A DNA stretch of 64,000 bases. Origin: Trileptium ribeirensis. Taxonomy: Eukaryota > Nematoda > Enoplea > Enoplida > Thoracostomopsidae. Under the pieces are notes generated by a model that saw only the letters and a program-made list of their open reading frames with translations, did not search any database and was not told the origin of the DNA. A program made the translations under genes and the position numbers. Numbering within the stretch: position 1 is the first letter of the stretch; each line of letters starts with the position of its first letter. The stretch lies in assembly GCA_030248225.1 (NCBI GenBank), contig JASANE010016008.1, positions 62,001-126,000 of the forward strand, read 5' to 3'. Below are positions 46,101 through 59,194 of this stretch, piece by piece.

Positions 46101-47281
46101 CAGGGAATAACCGGAACCGAAATTTACCGGAACCGAAACCAGCAACCGGATCCGTCCATTTAAACCGGATCCGGAACCGCAACCGGAACCTGGTCTTCGA
46201 AATTTATATATAGTAAAACAGATGATGGAAGAAATGAAGGTATAGTGGATTTAAAATGCATTAAAAATAACTTGTACATTAAACTTAATGTATTGCGATG
46301 GTATTATTGCCTTTCTGAAACTTCAAAGAGACTGAGGAAGTTAATAATGTTTATTTGTCGATCAAATATGTCGGTTTTTGGACATTCACAGCAAAAAATG
46401 TCTTCCACTATACACCTTTGCGTATACTGCGTCAAATCGAATGTGCTTATAAAGCTTTGAGCGTAGAATACACACTTTCGCTCTGTCTCCTGTCGCCTCC
46501 ATTTACTACACGTACGTTTGTTGCATGTTCTTCTGCAAGCAACTTAAAATTATTGGTTTATATGATTCTAAGAGGAAATAATAGATAGAAGGTAATTTTC
46601 TAATCAGTGGTCAGAGACACTGTTTAGGCTAGCGTTGGACAAACAGTGCCCGTCAGTTAGATAATGATGATAACTTTCTAATCAGACTGCTATAAATGAG
46701 ACACACTGTGATGCTGCTCGCACAGTTTCAATAAATACAGTTCATTGCCAAGAAAGCAGTTTCTAGCTGCGTTGCAGATAACGTTAGTTTACTTCAATTT
46801 AGACTGATTTGCCAAGTTTACAAGCGCACTGGCGGGTGCATGACGCAATTTATGTTAGCCAAGCATACCCTAAGTACTTCTGCGTAAGCCATACTCTGTT
46901 ACCGAGTTGGACCGGTTTAATTCAAACGTATCCCACAGACTTCTGGATGTGTAAAATAGCTGCTAAAAGCATCAATCTGGCTTTGATTTAACAAACTCCT
47001 GCAGGTTATTATGAAAAATTCCTGCTCAAATTATGTGCCCTGCTTACGTTTCACACGGCAAATTGGTTAGTTAATCTTTTCTTTTGCTTGGCATTATGGG
47101 AGCTTGATCATTGCATAATATATATTACATATGTTTGAATTACAGGATGAAGCAAAAAACTTGGAAAATTTCAAAGAAATTTTTTAAACCGGAATTCCGG
47201 TTCCGGTATGGTTTTTGCCCTTTGCCGGAACCGCAACCGGAACACGATTTTCGCCGGAACCGGAATTCCGGTTACTCCCTG
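46101..47281 (+). mobile_element. hAT-like element, copy 4 (full length)
   Basis: CAGGGAATAACCGGAACCG…GGAATTCCGGTTACTCCCTG, 1181 bp, with perfect 8-bp duplications CTCCCGAC at 46093-46100 and 47282-47289. Same orientation as copy 1 and closely similar throughout. Non-coding. Confidence 0.95.
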
Positions 47282-48770
47282 CTCCCGACGTAGGCTTCGC
47301 ATCGAAAAACTGAGACTACCAGACAGAATCAGACAAAGTTGCTGACCACGAATTTTTTGTAGGACCACTCCATGGGCCGTTATCCATGAGCCCACTCCAA
47401 GTTCGTCGACTCATTTTTCAAATTTCGGCAAGTTATTGCGTATTTTACCTTACAACGAATGTTTATTGGGTTCTTTGGCTTCTCCATTTAACCTCACAAA
47501 CCAGTGGGGCACAAAATGAAGGACATCTGTAAAAAAGAACGTTTTTCGAGCACTTTTGGGGATGAAAATCAAAAAAGTGAAAAATGTAAAACATGACGTT
47601 TTTCGAGCAGTTTGGGGCTAAAGATCGAAGTGGGGGCCCAAAATTTTCCGGGGACAGGCAAAATGAGGAGCCGGGCCAGACCGGGGGGGGGGGGGCGCCG
47701 CCGCATTGGAGAAGCTAGGTTATCAAGCACACTGAATACGGTGGTTTTGATATCTAGAGTGCGACTTAACAATATTATACGTTTGCATGGGGTTTCGAGG
47801 GTTTTATAATTGATGAACCCGATTTCTGAAATGTTAGATTTCATTTGTTTGGTTATGTATATATCTATCGCAAGCAGAATACATCGTTCATTTTCAGTTG
47901 TTTTCGATGGATGGGCTTAGGGTCGACGAGGTTTTAAGGTTTTCAATGGATTGAGGGTTACAGAAGATTTCGTGTAATACAGCAAACAGAAAGCCTTAGA
48001 CAAGTGATTACGCAAAATGACCACGTGATGAAACCACGAACACTCTGTTTCACCCTCGCTAGCGAGATACTAGTTTTAGAGCGCATTCTGACTTGGATAT
48101 GACCGCGTATGGCCCCGCAGCGTCGCTGAACCAGACCAGCATAAATAAATCGGTACCAACTACTTCACTGTTTAGTTAAACAAATTTCACTCTTTTAAAC
48201 CAATATAGCGTTCACGGTATATACGCACAAAATAAACATAATTGAATTCATAAAATAAAAATATTTGTAATAGGAGCCATGTCCAACCTCACCTATCATT
48301 ATATTTTGCACCAATACACATCATAGCACAGATCGAAAACACTGCATACCTGTTCTGCATAATTTAATCAGTCGTACCTAAACCAGAAGCGCATTGCAAA
48401 ACCGCCGCCCATTGATTAGCTAAGAAGCTAAACGAGGTTGAAGACATAAATAACACTATTCCGAGTAATTTAACCATTCGCAACTAAATAGTTTTCACAC
48501 TTTGACTGGCGTCCATAATATGGGACGGTTTGGGAGATGTCCTCTGCCTCGCTATAATCACCCATGTTCGACCTCACCCTACGCTTGAAAATTGTTAATA
48601 TTCGATTTTGACTTATTCTCCGGAGCACACAGAAATAATAAATATGGTGTGGGCTAGTGAGAGGTGGTTTGATCAAGTAATTATGACCCTTAATAAAACC
48701 ATCACTGCCCAAAAATAGTATATACACACAGCAATGCCATGTTCCAAAACTGACATTTCCACAAACCAGG
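47282..48770. other. unassigned DNA with a poly-G run
   Basis: No gene. A G-run of about 13 bases lies near 47684-47696. The surrounding CCGGGGACAGG… patch resembles the edge of the G-rich MITEs but has no clear inverted end. Confidence 0.4.
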
Positions 48771-49161
48771 CTGGCCTGTCCACAGTCCTCCGAATAGTAG
48801 GGAAGGGCTTTGGGGGGCCCATGTTCATTCTCGGGGGAAATTTCAGAGTGGGGAGAATAAATTTTTCTTAACAATACTAAATATTTGCATATGTTCATGT
48901 AGTTTTACAACCATGAATGTATTTTCAAGCTAAAACGATATTTCAGCATTATAAATTGTGGTATATATAATTTATAATTTAATATAAAATAGTGGTATAA
49001 AATATGTTAAATATAGAATTTGCAAACAAAAAACATAAATTTTCAGACACAAAAACATTTTTGGATTTAGTTGAACATGGCGGTTTCGGCCTGGTGGGGG
49101 AAGTACATGGGGAAAATCACGAACATGGGGAAAGTGGGGTTCCCCCACTGTGGACATGCCA
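48771..49161 (+). mobile_element. G-rich MITE, copy 3
   Basis: CTGGCCTGTCCACAG…CTGTGGACATGCCA, with the shared internal blocks CCCATGTTCATTCTCGGGGG and AAACATAAATTTTCAGACA. It is more diverged than copies 1 and 2. No target duplication is visible. Confidence 0.85.
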
Positions 49162-49270
49162 AAAAGATTTTAACAGAGAATATATATGACCCCGTCCGAT
49201 ATAATCCCCTTAGCACTTTTTCGGGTGATAGTGTAAACGCCGAACCTGAACAACGTAATGCATTGCTATG

Positions 49271-49482
49271 CCGACTAGTCCAACGTGGGGGCGGGGACCC
49301 CCGGCAAAACGGAGGTACCACCCCCCCAAAATTCGGGTAACCTGCCGGTGGGGGGTGTCGCATTTTGCCGGGAGGCCAATTTTTTAGCCGGATTTTGTCG
49401 CGTTTAGACGTTTATTTTTCACAGCAGGGGTTTTGAGCCGGGGAGCACCCGGCTATAATTTTTGAGGTTTGGACTAGCCAGG
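49271..49482. mobile_element. 212-bp GC-rich MITE, TATG flanks
   Basis: The left end is CCGACTAGTCCAACG and the right end TTTGGACTAGCCAGG, imperfect inverted repeats. It is flanked by TATG on both sides (49267-49270 and 49483-49486). A right-end relative, TTTGGACTAGCCAG, occurs at about 61325-61338. Superfamily unknown. Confidence 0.6.
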
Positions 49483-51839
49483 TATGTATATAGAAAATAT
49501 ATTGCACATATAGAATAACGTCAAACACAATGTGACACGCTCAAGAGGTTAAACATTAAAAATTGTGTACTTTTTCAGTTGAAGCAGAGCTTTCCTCATG
49601 CGTATCTGTAGTATCACATTTCAAACAATCAGCTGAACCATTTGAAGTCATGTTAACAGTCTAGACCACGACAGTATTGTATCTGCGACACTATTGCGAA
49701 ACCAATAACTGAGAACTCGAAAATATAGCATCCGAGTGTATGTTGCTGTATAGTTACTATTTTACATATATATATTTAGTTTTAAATCAACGTAACAACC
49801 AAAGTTTAATAAAACCTATTTTAACCCAGAACAACAGCCAAGTTTTTAATAAAATCTGAAATAAATGAACCAAAAATATTAACTATATATTTAATGAATG
49901 ATGTTAGATAAATGACGTTATAAATTGCAGAACACAGAGAGACAGCAAGTTTAACTTCAAGTCAGGTTAGTTTTAGCCGTAAACCTAGAAACTTTTCAAA
50001 CTACCCTTGACACCAGATCACTATAGTATTGTAGGTAGGATAATAGGCATAGAGTAGGATGGCAGAGATATTAAATTTAACGACGAAAATGTTTGGTAGG
50101 GCAGTGCTGACGCGGGCGGAACCGTCATTCACAGAGAACTGGAAACGCTGCCAACGAGAGCCTATGCTAGTCACGGTCGAGCAATCATTAAATCGTCATC
50201 AGTGAAGATCTCAAATAAGACGGGTTATGGCACCTCTAATCGTTGGGGACAGAAAAATACAGTTTTGGCAGGACAAACTGTACACTTACAAAGGTTTTGT
50301 TGCCTAAGCTAAATATAAAATAGAGCAGCTAATTGCTTAATCTTTATATATAAGTAAAAACTTAAAAATAACAGTTCCCGAAATAACCAATTCATTGTGG
50401 CGCTATCAACGACATTCATCAGTTAGGACTGTCCGAGATACCTCTATGTCCAGTGGTGTTGGCATCGTTAAATTTTCGTGTGAAATTGTATCGAAGGTAC
50501 TGACAAGATCTACTTGCTAATATTGTCTGATGATGCATACACAATATAAGCGTTCCACACATCAGTCTGTTTCGTATATAGCAACGAGTGATGTTGCGAA
50601 GCCACCCATCGGGTAAGCCATCGCAAACTAACGACTGTACACACCGGGTAAGTAACGGTTGACGAAAGATCGTCCCATCGCGTAAGTAATTGTTAACAAG
50701 CGACTCCACATCGGTAAATAATCGTCGTTTGGAAGCAGGTATTGTACAAGTCTTTCACAGATCAAGATCGGTTCGATCAATTTTTATCGCTATTAATGAA
50801 CCTAGCATTCAGTTTGACGCGTTAAATCTCCCTTAACGGACACAGATAGCTTAAATCGATATAAAAACCTAAAAAATTTTCACGAAAATAGTGACAAAGA
50901 TGGGAAATTAAGCAAGTGTGTTAAGATTAGGGCAAATTTTAGCAATAATGAAGCTGGCATAGATTTGAAAAATTGGATTTCTACAATTTTTAAGAATTAA
51001 CCGGCTGACTTATGCCTCAGTTATCAGACCACTTCAGGGCCGAAACCATCTACCATCTCTGCGCCGATAAATCGGAAACACCTATGATCGACAATAAAAA
51101 TAGAACCGTTTAATTAAACAACGTCCTAACACTAGGACATTAAACACTAGGTGAGTTATAAGGCGCCGATGCTTTGGTGGTGTGCCGTGAAGAGATCCAA
51201 TTCAGATAACGACGCCGCGCAAACTAAAACTATCACGGGCATTGGATGTCATTCACCCATGACTAAATTCAAGCATGAATAACCATAATCGATATATGTC
51301 ACAAAGCGTAAAAATCTAAAATAAATCTGAAGTATTAGTGTTAGTACTAAACTAGGAGTGTTCAAATGCCGGAAGTCGGACAAAATCAACACTGATTTTG
51401 AAACTATAATCACACAATATAGCAAATTTGTATCAGTATGCAATAATTATTAATTTTTGTACCGGTGTAGGAGTAATATAGTAAGTAAGATTGTAATTTT
51501 TGAAGATTTTTGAGCAAAAATTAATAATTTTGGGGTGGATAGCGTACCCAAAGCCTTAAATTACTTAACAACTAGCTATATCATTCCTTAAGGCAGAAAA
51601 CATTAAAATATTACAAATTTAACAAACCAATTTTATTTCTATTCTAAACTATAATTCGTGATACTATAATGTCTGGATTAGAATTGAATATTCTAGCGAC
51701 CTGTAATAATAACCTAATAGTATTTAGTGAAAAATTATTTTTTTACTTAATAAGGCCGATTTGTTCACCAACCAGCGAAGGAAATCTGTCCAACTCTAAA
51801 TAATGGCAAATGAATGTCATAGGTAACACCACGTGTAAA
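49483..51839. other. unassigned; weak tandem at 50.59-50.73 kb
   Basis: No gene supported. At about 50587-50730 the phrase CGGGTAAGTAATCG recurs three or four times with drift at irregular spacing (about 33-55 bp). Confidence 0.4.
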
Positions 51840-53154
51840 ATTAAGAATATTTTCAGCCTTTCATGCCAAACCTGCCAATTGGGATTATCCCCCAGACATG
51901 GACAGATTTCAATGTCAGTCCGTTACCAAAGATAATAAACACGACCTCGTGTGATGAATTGCGACCGATTTCGCTTACATCAATTCTTGTTAAAATACTG
52001 GAGAAGTTAATATGGCGCCACATTTACCCTTTTTGATTGAACACGGCATTATCAACAACAATCAGCATGGCTTCATCGCAGGGCGCTCTGTTTTAACCAA
52101 CCTATTTAAATGTATTGAAGATTGGACCAAATATTTTGATGAACGTTCTGACACTTCGAAAGACACTGTTTATTATCGTTTTCGGAAAGCGTTCGATTCT
52201 GTACCGCTCCGACGTCTTCTTCTGAAGATGGAACACTGTGGTATACGTGGCAGATTGTTCAAATGGTGCGAAAGTTTTTTGACCATACGTCGTCAGAAAG
52301 TAGTGGTGAAGTAATGGTGAACTCACCAGGTGGATGCCAGCTCGCAGCGGTATTCCACAGGGTACTATTAGTGGTCCCAACGGTTTCATAATTTACGTGA
52401 ACGATATCTGCGATAACATTATATCTTCTATAACCCTCTTTTTCGATGATATAAAACTGTACAGGCACATAGCCTTAGCAGATGACTGTGCTGTTTTGCA
52501 GAACGACATTGGCACCGTTGCCCAGTGGAATTGAAATCATCTAATGCTATGTTCTTTGAATCAAGCCTAATACCGTCATACATACACAGTACCGATTACC
52601 CCACGGTATTATCCAAGAAATAGAATGCTTTCGAGATTTGGAAGTGATGGTCTCCAATGCTTTGCATTTCAATAGACACTTGGATAGCATCATCTCTAAG
52701 GCAAATCAACGTATAGATGTAATGCGTCGGGCACTGGTGTCCATCATTTTCCACTATATAAAGGCCTTGTGCGACCTATTTCGGAGTATGCTACGGTTAT
52801 ATGATCGCCTCAGTATGCCGGAGGAATGGACAAATTGGAGAAAACCCAACGCCGATGTCTCCGTCTCGCTAATGACAATGCTCTCTCCTCAATGTCGCAG
52901 AGAGACGATTGGTCTTGTCAACGCCTACAAGATTCTGCACCATGACACTATCCTCAACCCAGACGATCTGTTTTCTCGCCCGCACCGATTACTACGAGGT
53001 CATGACATGAAGCTCTTCCACCATTCTTTTCTTTTACTTTTTCACCTGTATGGTCATCAGACCATGGAACAACCATGATTCCGATACAGTTCACTGTATC
53101 TCTTTGGCCAAGTTCAAACGTTGTTTGAGGGAGGCGCGCCAAATGCATAACTAA
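51840..53154 (+). pseudogene. LINE reverse transcriptase relic, frameshifted
   Basis: Across several plus-strand frames the polymerase landmarks appear in order. They are GIIPQTWTDFNVSPLPK and LRPISLTSILVKILEKLI (51890-52010), QHGFIAGRSVLTNLF (52060-52110), RKAFDSVPLRRLLLKMEHCGI (52178-52245) and SGIPQGTISGPNGFIIYVND (52343-52405). FFDDIKLY follows at the catalytic-box position (about 52440), then DLEVMVSNALHFNRHLD, ETIGLVNAYKILH and a terminal FKRCLREARQMHN with TAA at 53152-53154. At least three frame changes and the altered catalytic box show it is dead. It retains more of the polymerase than the 5.2-kb copy and appears to be a distinct subfamily. Confidence 0.9.
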
Positions 53155-56029
53155 TGCAAGCACCTCTAAACCCTCTGAAGGTAAGATCGCATATCCCAAC
53201 GCATTGTGGAAACTAGTATTCCACGTTACGTATGTTTGCACGCACGCTGATAATTCCTTACTATGCCGGTTGCCTAAGGAATCCAGGTGCGCCATATCTC
53301 GGTAACTTGTATACACCGTTCTCAACCATCCGCGACATTGTCTTGAGTTTGTTAAACCTTGTTCAATACAGAAACCAGCTTGGGCGTTAAAGAGTTAGAA
53401 GAATAAGTTTCTACCCATCACTCAATTTTACGGCCTTATGGCTGCTGTCAGACCCACCAGGCTATAGAACTTACGAGGTGTGTTCGGCCCCAGCCCGTTT
53501 GCGTTACGTACGTGTCTAGTATTCAAAATGATTACTGTGGTCTCCCGGTAGGCTGGCACTGATGCTGCCGAAGCGTGCCAAAAACGCCAAAATTAACTCT
53601 ATATCAATTTGCACTGATATTATCGTTCGTGTCTCACAGAGACCGGAGCAATGCTACGCCGAAATTTAAAACGATATTTCCCAGCTCTCTAAAAACATTA
53701 TATAAGCTGTTCAAGATTGTAGCGCTATCAACGAAATCAAAGCTGTAATTAAAGTAGCATCGCTCACTCCTTTAAACCTTCATTCAATTTCAGATCCTTA
53801 TTCTTGCAGTTTAGTGAAATATATTCTTGTTTAACCGATTCTGGTCCGGAAAACTTTTTCCGAGCTTATCGGTATGGACGACATTAGGAATATACCGATA
53901 TGAACACACATGGTCTAAAGAGGGAGTGTCTGATGTAGTCATTTAAACTGTGATAGTTAAGCTACGAATCTCCAGAAGCTGTTAGTCACTACTGTTGTGC
54001 AAAAGACGTCGAACTTCCGGTACACCGTTTTATTTTGCTACCTTGTAAGAGGAGTTTCATGGCAGAACCTAAAAATTGCTAATTTTAGATATCACTGCAA
54101 ACGATATTTCTGGCAACCAATTCTCCCAGCACTGCATATACAAATACACTATATTTATGGATTCACACGTCTATAAGCATGTATTTATGCATGAGTAAAC
54201 TTAATCTGAGCCTCTTACATCCTCTTTTGTCAAAAGCAATTGCTATTCGGTTGTTCACTGAACACAAACTTCATTTGTGCATTGAAGCATAGAAATTAGC
54301 CTGTTTCACATTTCAGACATTATAATTTGAAATTGTTCGCGAACACATTGGTGTTAAAGTACAGGGGCCGAATTGCATTCGCTAATGAAGTTATGGAACA
54401 GAAAAATGTCGAAATCGGAAACGGCTATTAAAATCCGGGTTTTGTTCTCTAACAACGTTTTGTACATGGTGTCAAAAGAGGAAGGTTGGGGTGCATCTTA
54501 AGTTTACTCTTGCATTAGACATAAAAATTTCATATAAATTTATAACCGTCTCCCCTCCCAATCTTTGTCGCGGCGGAGCATCTAACTAGAGCGGCGCTTT
54601 AACCTATAAACTAATGCTGCACCGTCCATCTTTGGGTCTTAAATTTGGCAGCCCTGAGGAGGCTCATAATTTAGGGCAAATCGAACGATTAAAGCCAACG
54701 CTAAATTGAGCCAACCGGCAAAAAAGACATAAGGGATATATATCATGCATTACTGGTCAGGCTTTCCGCTGTAAGAATTTAGGGCTCGCTGGTGCTACAC
54801 AGCTCATATGGTGCTAGGGTACTAGGAATATATCTCGTCATCTTCCAGACTAAGCCAGGATGGGATCAAGGTAAAAAATCTTAGGAAAAGAGGATAACTA
54901 AAATGGATACCGCATGCTGCTATGCGGTGTGACATGTTGTACCATACACTGTTATGTTCATACGTTCTGCGTCCGTATTATTTGCCATGCATTTTGTCAG
55001 ATTGAAAATTGTTGCATTCAGAGCTTTTCAATGATCTATTGGGTGCCCTCCACTCAGTCCCTGACGATTTCGTTAAACGTTCTGACTGATCGATATAAAA
55101 GGGAAAATTTCTAAGCATAAATTTTAAGGCTAAACTCTGAAATAACGGGTATTGATTTGAAATGGTGTCCTGATTAGGTATGATGCCTCGGTGACATTGC
55201 TCATAAGTCGAAATAGTGTTTCCTATTATGTTTTTGCACCTCAATACTTTGACGGTAACTTTCTGACGACCCATTGCCGTAAAGCATCCTTGTCCATACA
55301 TGCTTCTATCTAGGTCCGACAACCTGTTTTAAACCCCAAGACGGTCCTATTGCTTCTTTGTATATAATTCAAAGTAAAATCAGAAAATCAAATCAGTGTC
55401 TTGTGTTCGTTTCTAGCAGTGTATATATGTTCAATGATTTGTCTCCCTGGCGGATAATCCCCTTGTCCTCCTCTGAGCATGTATGATACCAATGTATTAT
55501 ACAAATATGTATATAAAATATTTCCCTTATTTATTTCCTGAACTTGGAGCTATATGCAACCTCGGGGTCCCACCTTGGCAAAAGCCCAGCGCAACCGCTG
55601 AACGTCATTACTAATTATATAAACCCATATTACTGCTTTCACTTTGGCCAAGTCTAAATTGAGGGGCACAAGTTGTATTCCAGCTTTCTACAAACCAACG
55701 TCATCATGATTGGCGCAAGTGATATACATCATGTGTGGTCCTCGATATGCTAAGCCAAGCCTAAGTGCCTCATATTTAGCCTACGCTAAGGTTCTTATGA
55801 ACATTGTTATAACCAACCTAAAGTAGCAGGCCACCGAACCTTTACATTAAGCTGGTTTGTTTAATCTTAAGATGTTACTTATTTCAGCTTTGTTTGGGCA
55901 ATCCTCTTTAATTACAAACTAATTGCAAATGAATTTCAGTTGAATTTTTGTTCTTCATTTTTCACCCTAATATATTTCAACCATTTGAATTACGTAGCTA
56001 CTGTATATAATCATTCAGAATTTTTGTTA
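53155..56029. other. unassigned DNA
   Basis: Nearly 3 kb with no supported gene or element. A somewhat GC-richer patch at about 54540-54720 matches nothing I recognise. Confidence 0.4.
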
Positions 56030-56560
56030 AATTATGGTAATATGGGGGTTTTGATAGGTACCAGGGGTCCCAGGGCCTAATTTTCACAAATTTTGGTTTT
56101 AAAAATTCTTTTTCACAAAATCAACTATTATATAGGTCCCTAGTTTTCAGTTTTCCTAAAATTTAAAATTTTATAAATTTTGGTTCTTTTCTCAAACTAA
56201 TTTGCATAAAGGTCGTTTTATGTATTAGCTAACCTAGGCTTAAGTTTTAGTTTTAAGTTCAGTTAGTCTTGTTTTGGATTTCGATCAGACTAGTTGCATA
56301 CACCGAACTTATTGTTTTATGTAGTATTACTTATAATTTTGATTTTGTGGAATCGGATACCTAGCTAGTCTTGTCAGCATGCTATTCGCTGTCTTGCTTT
56401 CTTGCTGTTGAAGTGGTGCGAAATATCTGAGCCCGCTCAGGTTTCTAGCTTACGAGGCCAAAAATAGAAGGTTATTGGTTTGATTCCACTCTAGCCGAGG
56501 GTTTAGATTCTGTTGCATGTTTGTGTTCAGGAAATTGGTCGGACTGTCAAATTCCAAATG
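56030..56560 (+). mobile_element. motif-array family relic E4 (left part only)
   Basis: GGTACCAGGGG, AAAATTCTTTTTCACAAAAT, TAGGTCCCTA, CTAATTTGCATAAA, GCTAACCTAGGC and GTTTTAGTTTTAAGTTCAG follow the same order as the left part of E1 (30680-30950) and E2 (34810-35030). The hairpin and CCATTCGGGG arrays are absent, so it is truncated or decayed. It shows that the family exists outside the 28-42 kb mosaic. Confidence 0.6.
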
Positions 56561-57730
56561 TTAACGCGTTTAGCTTTTGCTCGTACAGAAATTGTTTAGA
56601 AGTTTTTCACTCGTTCTTCTGGCCTCTCCACAGCATCAAAATTATACCTATTAGCTTTCAGCTGCCACAGCTCCAACCCTAATATACATTTGGAAATTTT
56701 CCCCAAGCTAACCGGGGATAAACTGTAACCCCGGTTAATTAGGGGCATTGTAATAGTATGTTAATGTAGTGTTTTTCGAGCATTTACAGCGCATGGTGAC
56801 TGATGGAGTTGCCGGTATGTTGTCTTCCCGTTAATTGACATTATCTTTTTCATAATTTGACATATAAGTGAATCGCACAGCGTCTCTATAGAGTAAATAA
56901 ATTGCGGCGACCCGATTATCTAATCAGACACTCTACATCGAAAGGTTTAGTCGGATACTAACTAGCGACATGTTTGAATCCTACGTATATGGTACAACCT
57001 AACCCTTCGTCACTCGCAGTACATTTTGCGATAAACCTAATTTGTATAAGATGTGCTTTTCTGTAATATTGTGTAAACAACCCACTCCATGCAGCGGCTA
57101 AAAGATAAACATGCTATCCATATTGGTTCAACAATTGTGCCGTTACGACTGAACACTATTTTGGTTCTCATGGGCACATCTTAATCCTTAGGTAGATCCT
57201 AGAACATTGCATCTCTCAACAAAGCGCCGCGACACTCAGCGACAAGCTACAATAATGAGCCCAACATTACCAGTTCACATCCATTGGTTATCGAGATATG
57301 TCCGTTTACTTGTATTTCGGGTCTGGTTGGCCCTTGTAAAATCTAGTTTTATCAAATGCACATTTCAGATAATTTTGTTCCTTATTTCAGTTTTATTTTG
57401 ATTTTATTTTCCTAAATTGTTACCTATCAAAATTTGAAATTTAGTATTATTGATTTGCTCATATTTTGCTGAAGTGAATGTGATTTTCTAGTTGAAGCAT
57501 ATCCAGCCTAAAAGAATGTCGCGGTGCGTTTCGCTCTGTCTTCCTGTATTTCATAGTTGACATAGAGGTGAATGTGCGAGTTATTGTGGACAATATCCAC
57601 CTCCACCATGAAATCATTGACAGAAAAAGCCACAAATAAAATTTAGGGGAGAAAATATCCTTATTCAATATAGGAGAGGACAAAATATCTCTCCCGTGAT
57701 GTACATTGCGAAAGGCACAGCAACGTACTA
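56561..57730. other. unassigned DNA
   Basis: No gene supported. Short frames only. Confidence 0.4.
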
Positions 57731-58354
57731 TTAGCCTGAATGTGCATAAGCCGAAGAGTGTCAGAAAATATCATAACTGTATTACTGTTAATTACAGTAA
57801 TAGTAAGTTCCCCTAAACAACTCAGAGAACTAATTAGCAAGAGCTTTTAATCCTGTATAGGCTACATACTGAAATATTGTTAGGATTATTTAGAAAAATA
57901 GTTATTAGAATTGGAATAAAGTTTTATTATTTCAGTCGAAACGAAGTGAGATTATGCTAAATGCACCGCGTCGTACGTGTAGGTTAACGGTGCATAAGCT
58001 GAAGAGTGTCGTACTTTTCGACAAACTAAGCACTCATCATACCAGATTAGATTAGATGGGTAGTTAATTGAGGACGTATTACTAGTCAGGTCGACATCTG
58101 AAATCATGCTAAATGCACCGCGTCGTACCTGTAGGTTAACGGTGCATAAGCCGGAGAGTGTCGTACTTTTCAACAAACTAAGCACTCATCATACCAGATT
58201 AGATTACATGGGTAGTTAATTGAGGACGTATTACTAGTCAGGTCGACATCTGAGATCATGCTAAATGCACCGCGTCGTACCTGTAGGTTAACGGCGCATG
58301 AGCTGAAGAGTGTCGTACTTTTCAACAAACTAGGCACTCATCATACCAGATTAG
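57731..58354 (+). repeat. 152-bp satellite, left part
   Basis: Units start ATTATGCTAAATGCACC at 57951, ATCATGCTAAATGCACC at 58103 and again at 58255, giving an exact 152-bp period. They carry GTAGGTTAACGGTGCATAAG and GACGTATTACTAGTCAGG. A partial unit (GTGCATAAGCCGAAGAGTG) lies at about 57742-57770. The third unit is cut at 58354 by a hAT-like element. Confidence 0.9.
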
Positions 58355-59130
58355 CAGGGAATAACCGGAATTCCGGTTCCGGCGAAAATCGTGTTCCGGT
58401 TGCGGTTCCGGCAAAGGGCAAAAACCATACCGGAACCGGAATTCCTGTTTAAAAATTTTGTTTGAAATTTCCCACGTTTTTGCTTCATCTGTAATCCAAA
58501 CATATGTAATATATATTATGCAATGATCAAGCTCCAATGCAACCAAGCAAAAGAAAAGATTAACTAATCAATTTGCCGTGTGAAACGTAACTAGGGCACA
58601 TAATTTGAGCAGGAATTTTTCATGATAACCTGCAGGAGTTTGTTAAATCAAATTCAGGTCGATGCTTGTAGCAGCTATTTTACACATCCAGAAGTCTGTG
58701 GGATACGTTTGAATTAAACCGGTCCAACTCGGTACAGAGTATGGCTTACGCAAAAGTACTTAGGGTATGTTTGGCTAACATAAATTGCGTCAAGCACCCG
58801 CCAGTGCGCTTGTAAACTTGGTAAATCAGTCTAAATTGAACTAAACTAACGTTAGCTGCAACGCAGCTAGAAACTGCTTTCTTGGCAATGAACTATATTT
58901 ATTGAAACTGTGTGAGCAGCATCACAGTGTGTCTCATTTATAGCATTCTGATTAGAAAGTTATCATCATTATGATCTAACTGACGGGCACTGTTTGTCCA
59001 ACGCTAGCCTAAACAGTGTCTAAGACCACTGATCAGAAAATTACCTTCTATCTATCATTTTCTCTTAGAATCATATAAACCAATAATTTTAAGTTTCCTA
59101 CAGATGAACATGCAACAAACGTATGTGTAG
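58355..59130 (-). mobile_element. truncated hAT-like element, copy 5
   Basis: It begins with a complete end (CAGGGAATAACCGGAATTCC) inside a satellite unit and matches copy 3 up to GTATGTGTAG at 59130, then stops. About 400 bp of the other end are missing. The left flank CAGATTAG (58347-58354) has no partner. Confidence 0.9.
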
Positions 59131-59194
59131 CAGGGAGTAACCGGAATTCCGGTTCCGGTTCCGGCGAAAATCGTGTTCCGGTTGCGGTTCCGGC
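59131..59194 (-). mobile_element. second hAT end fragment
   Basis: A second complete terminus, CAGGGAGTAACCGGAATTCC, followed by about 45 bp of the GGTTCCGG-rich end, joins directly to a satellite unit (AATGCACCGCG). It is either an element nested in copy 5 that lost its remainder or a product of recombination between two copies. Confidence 0.85.
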
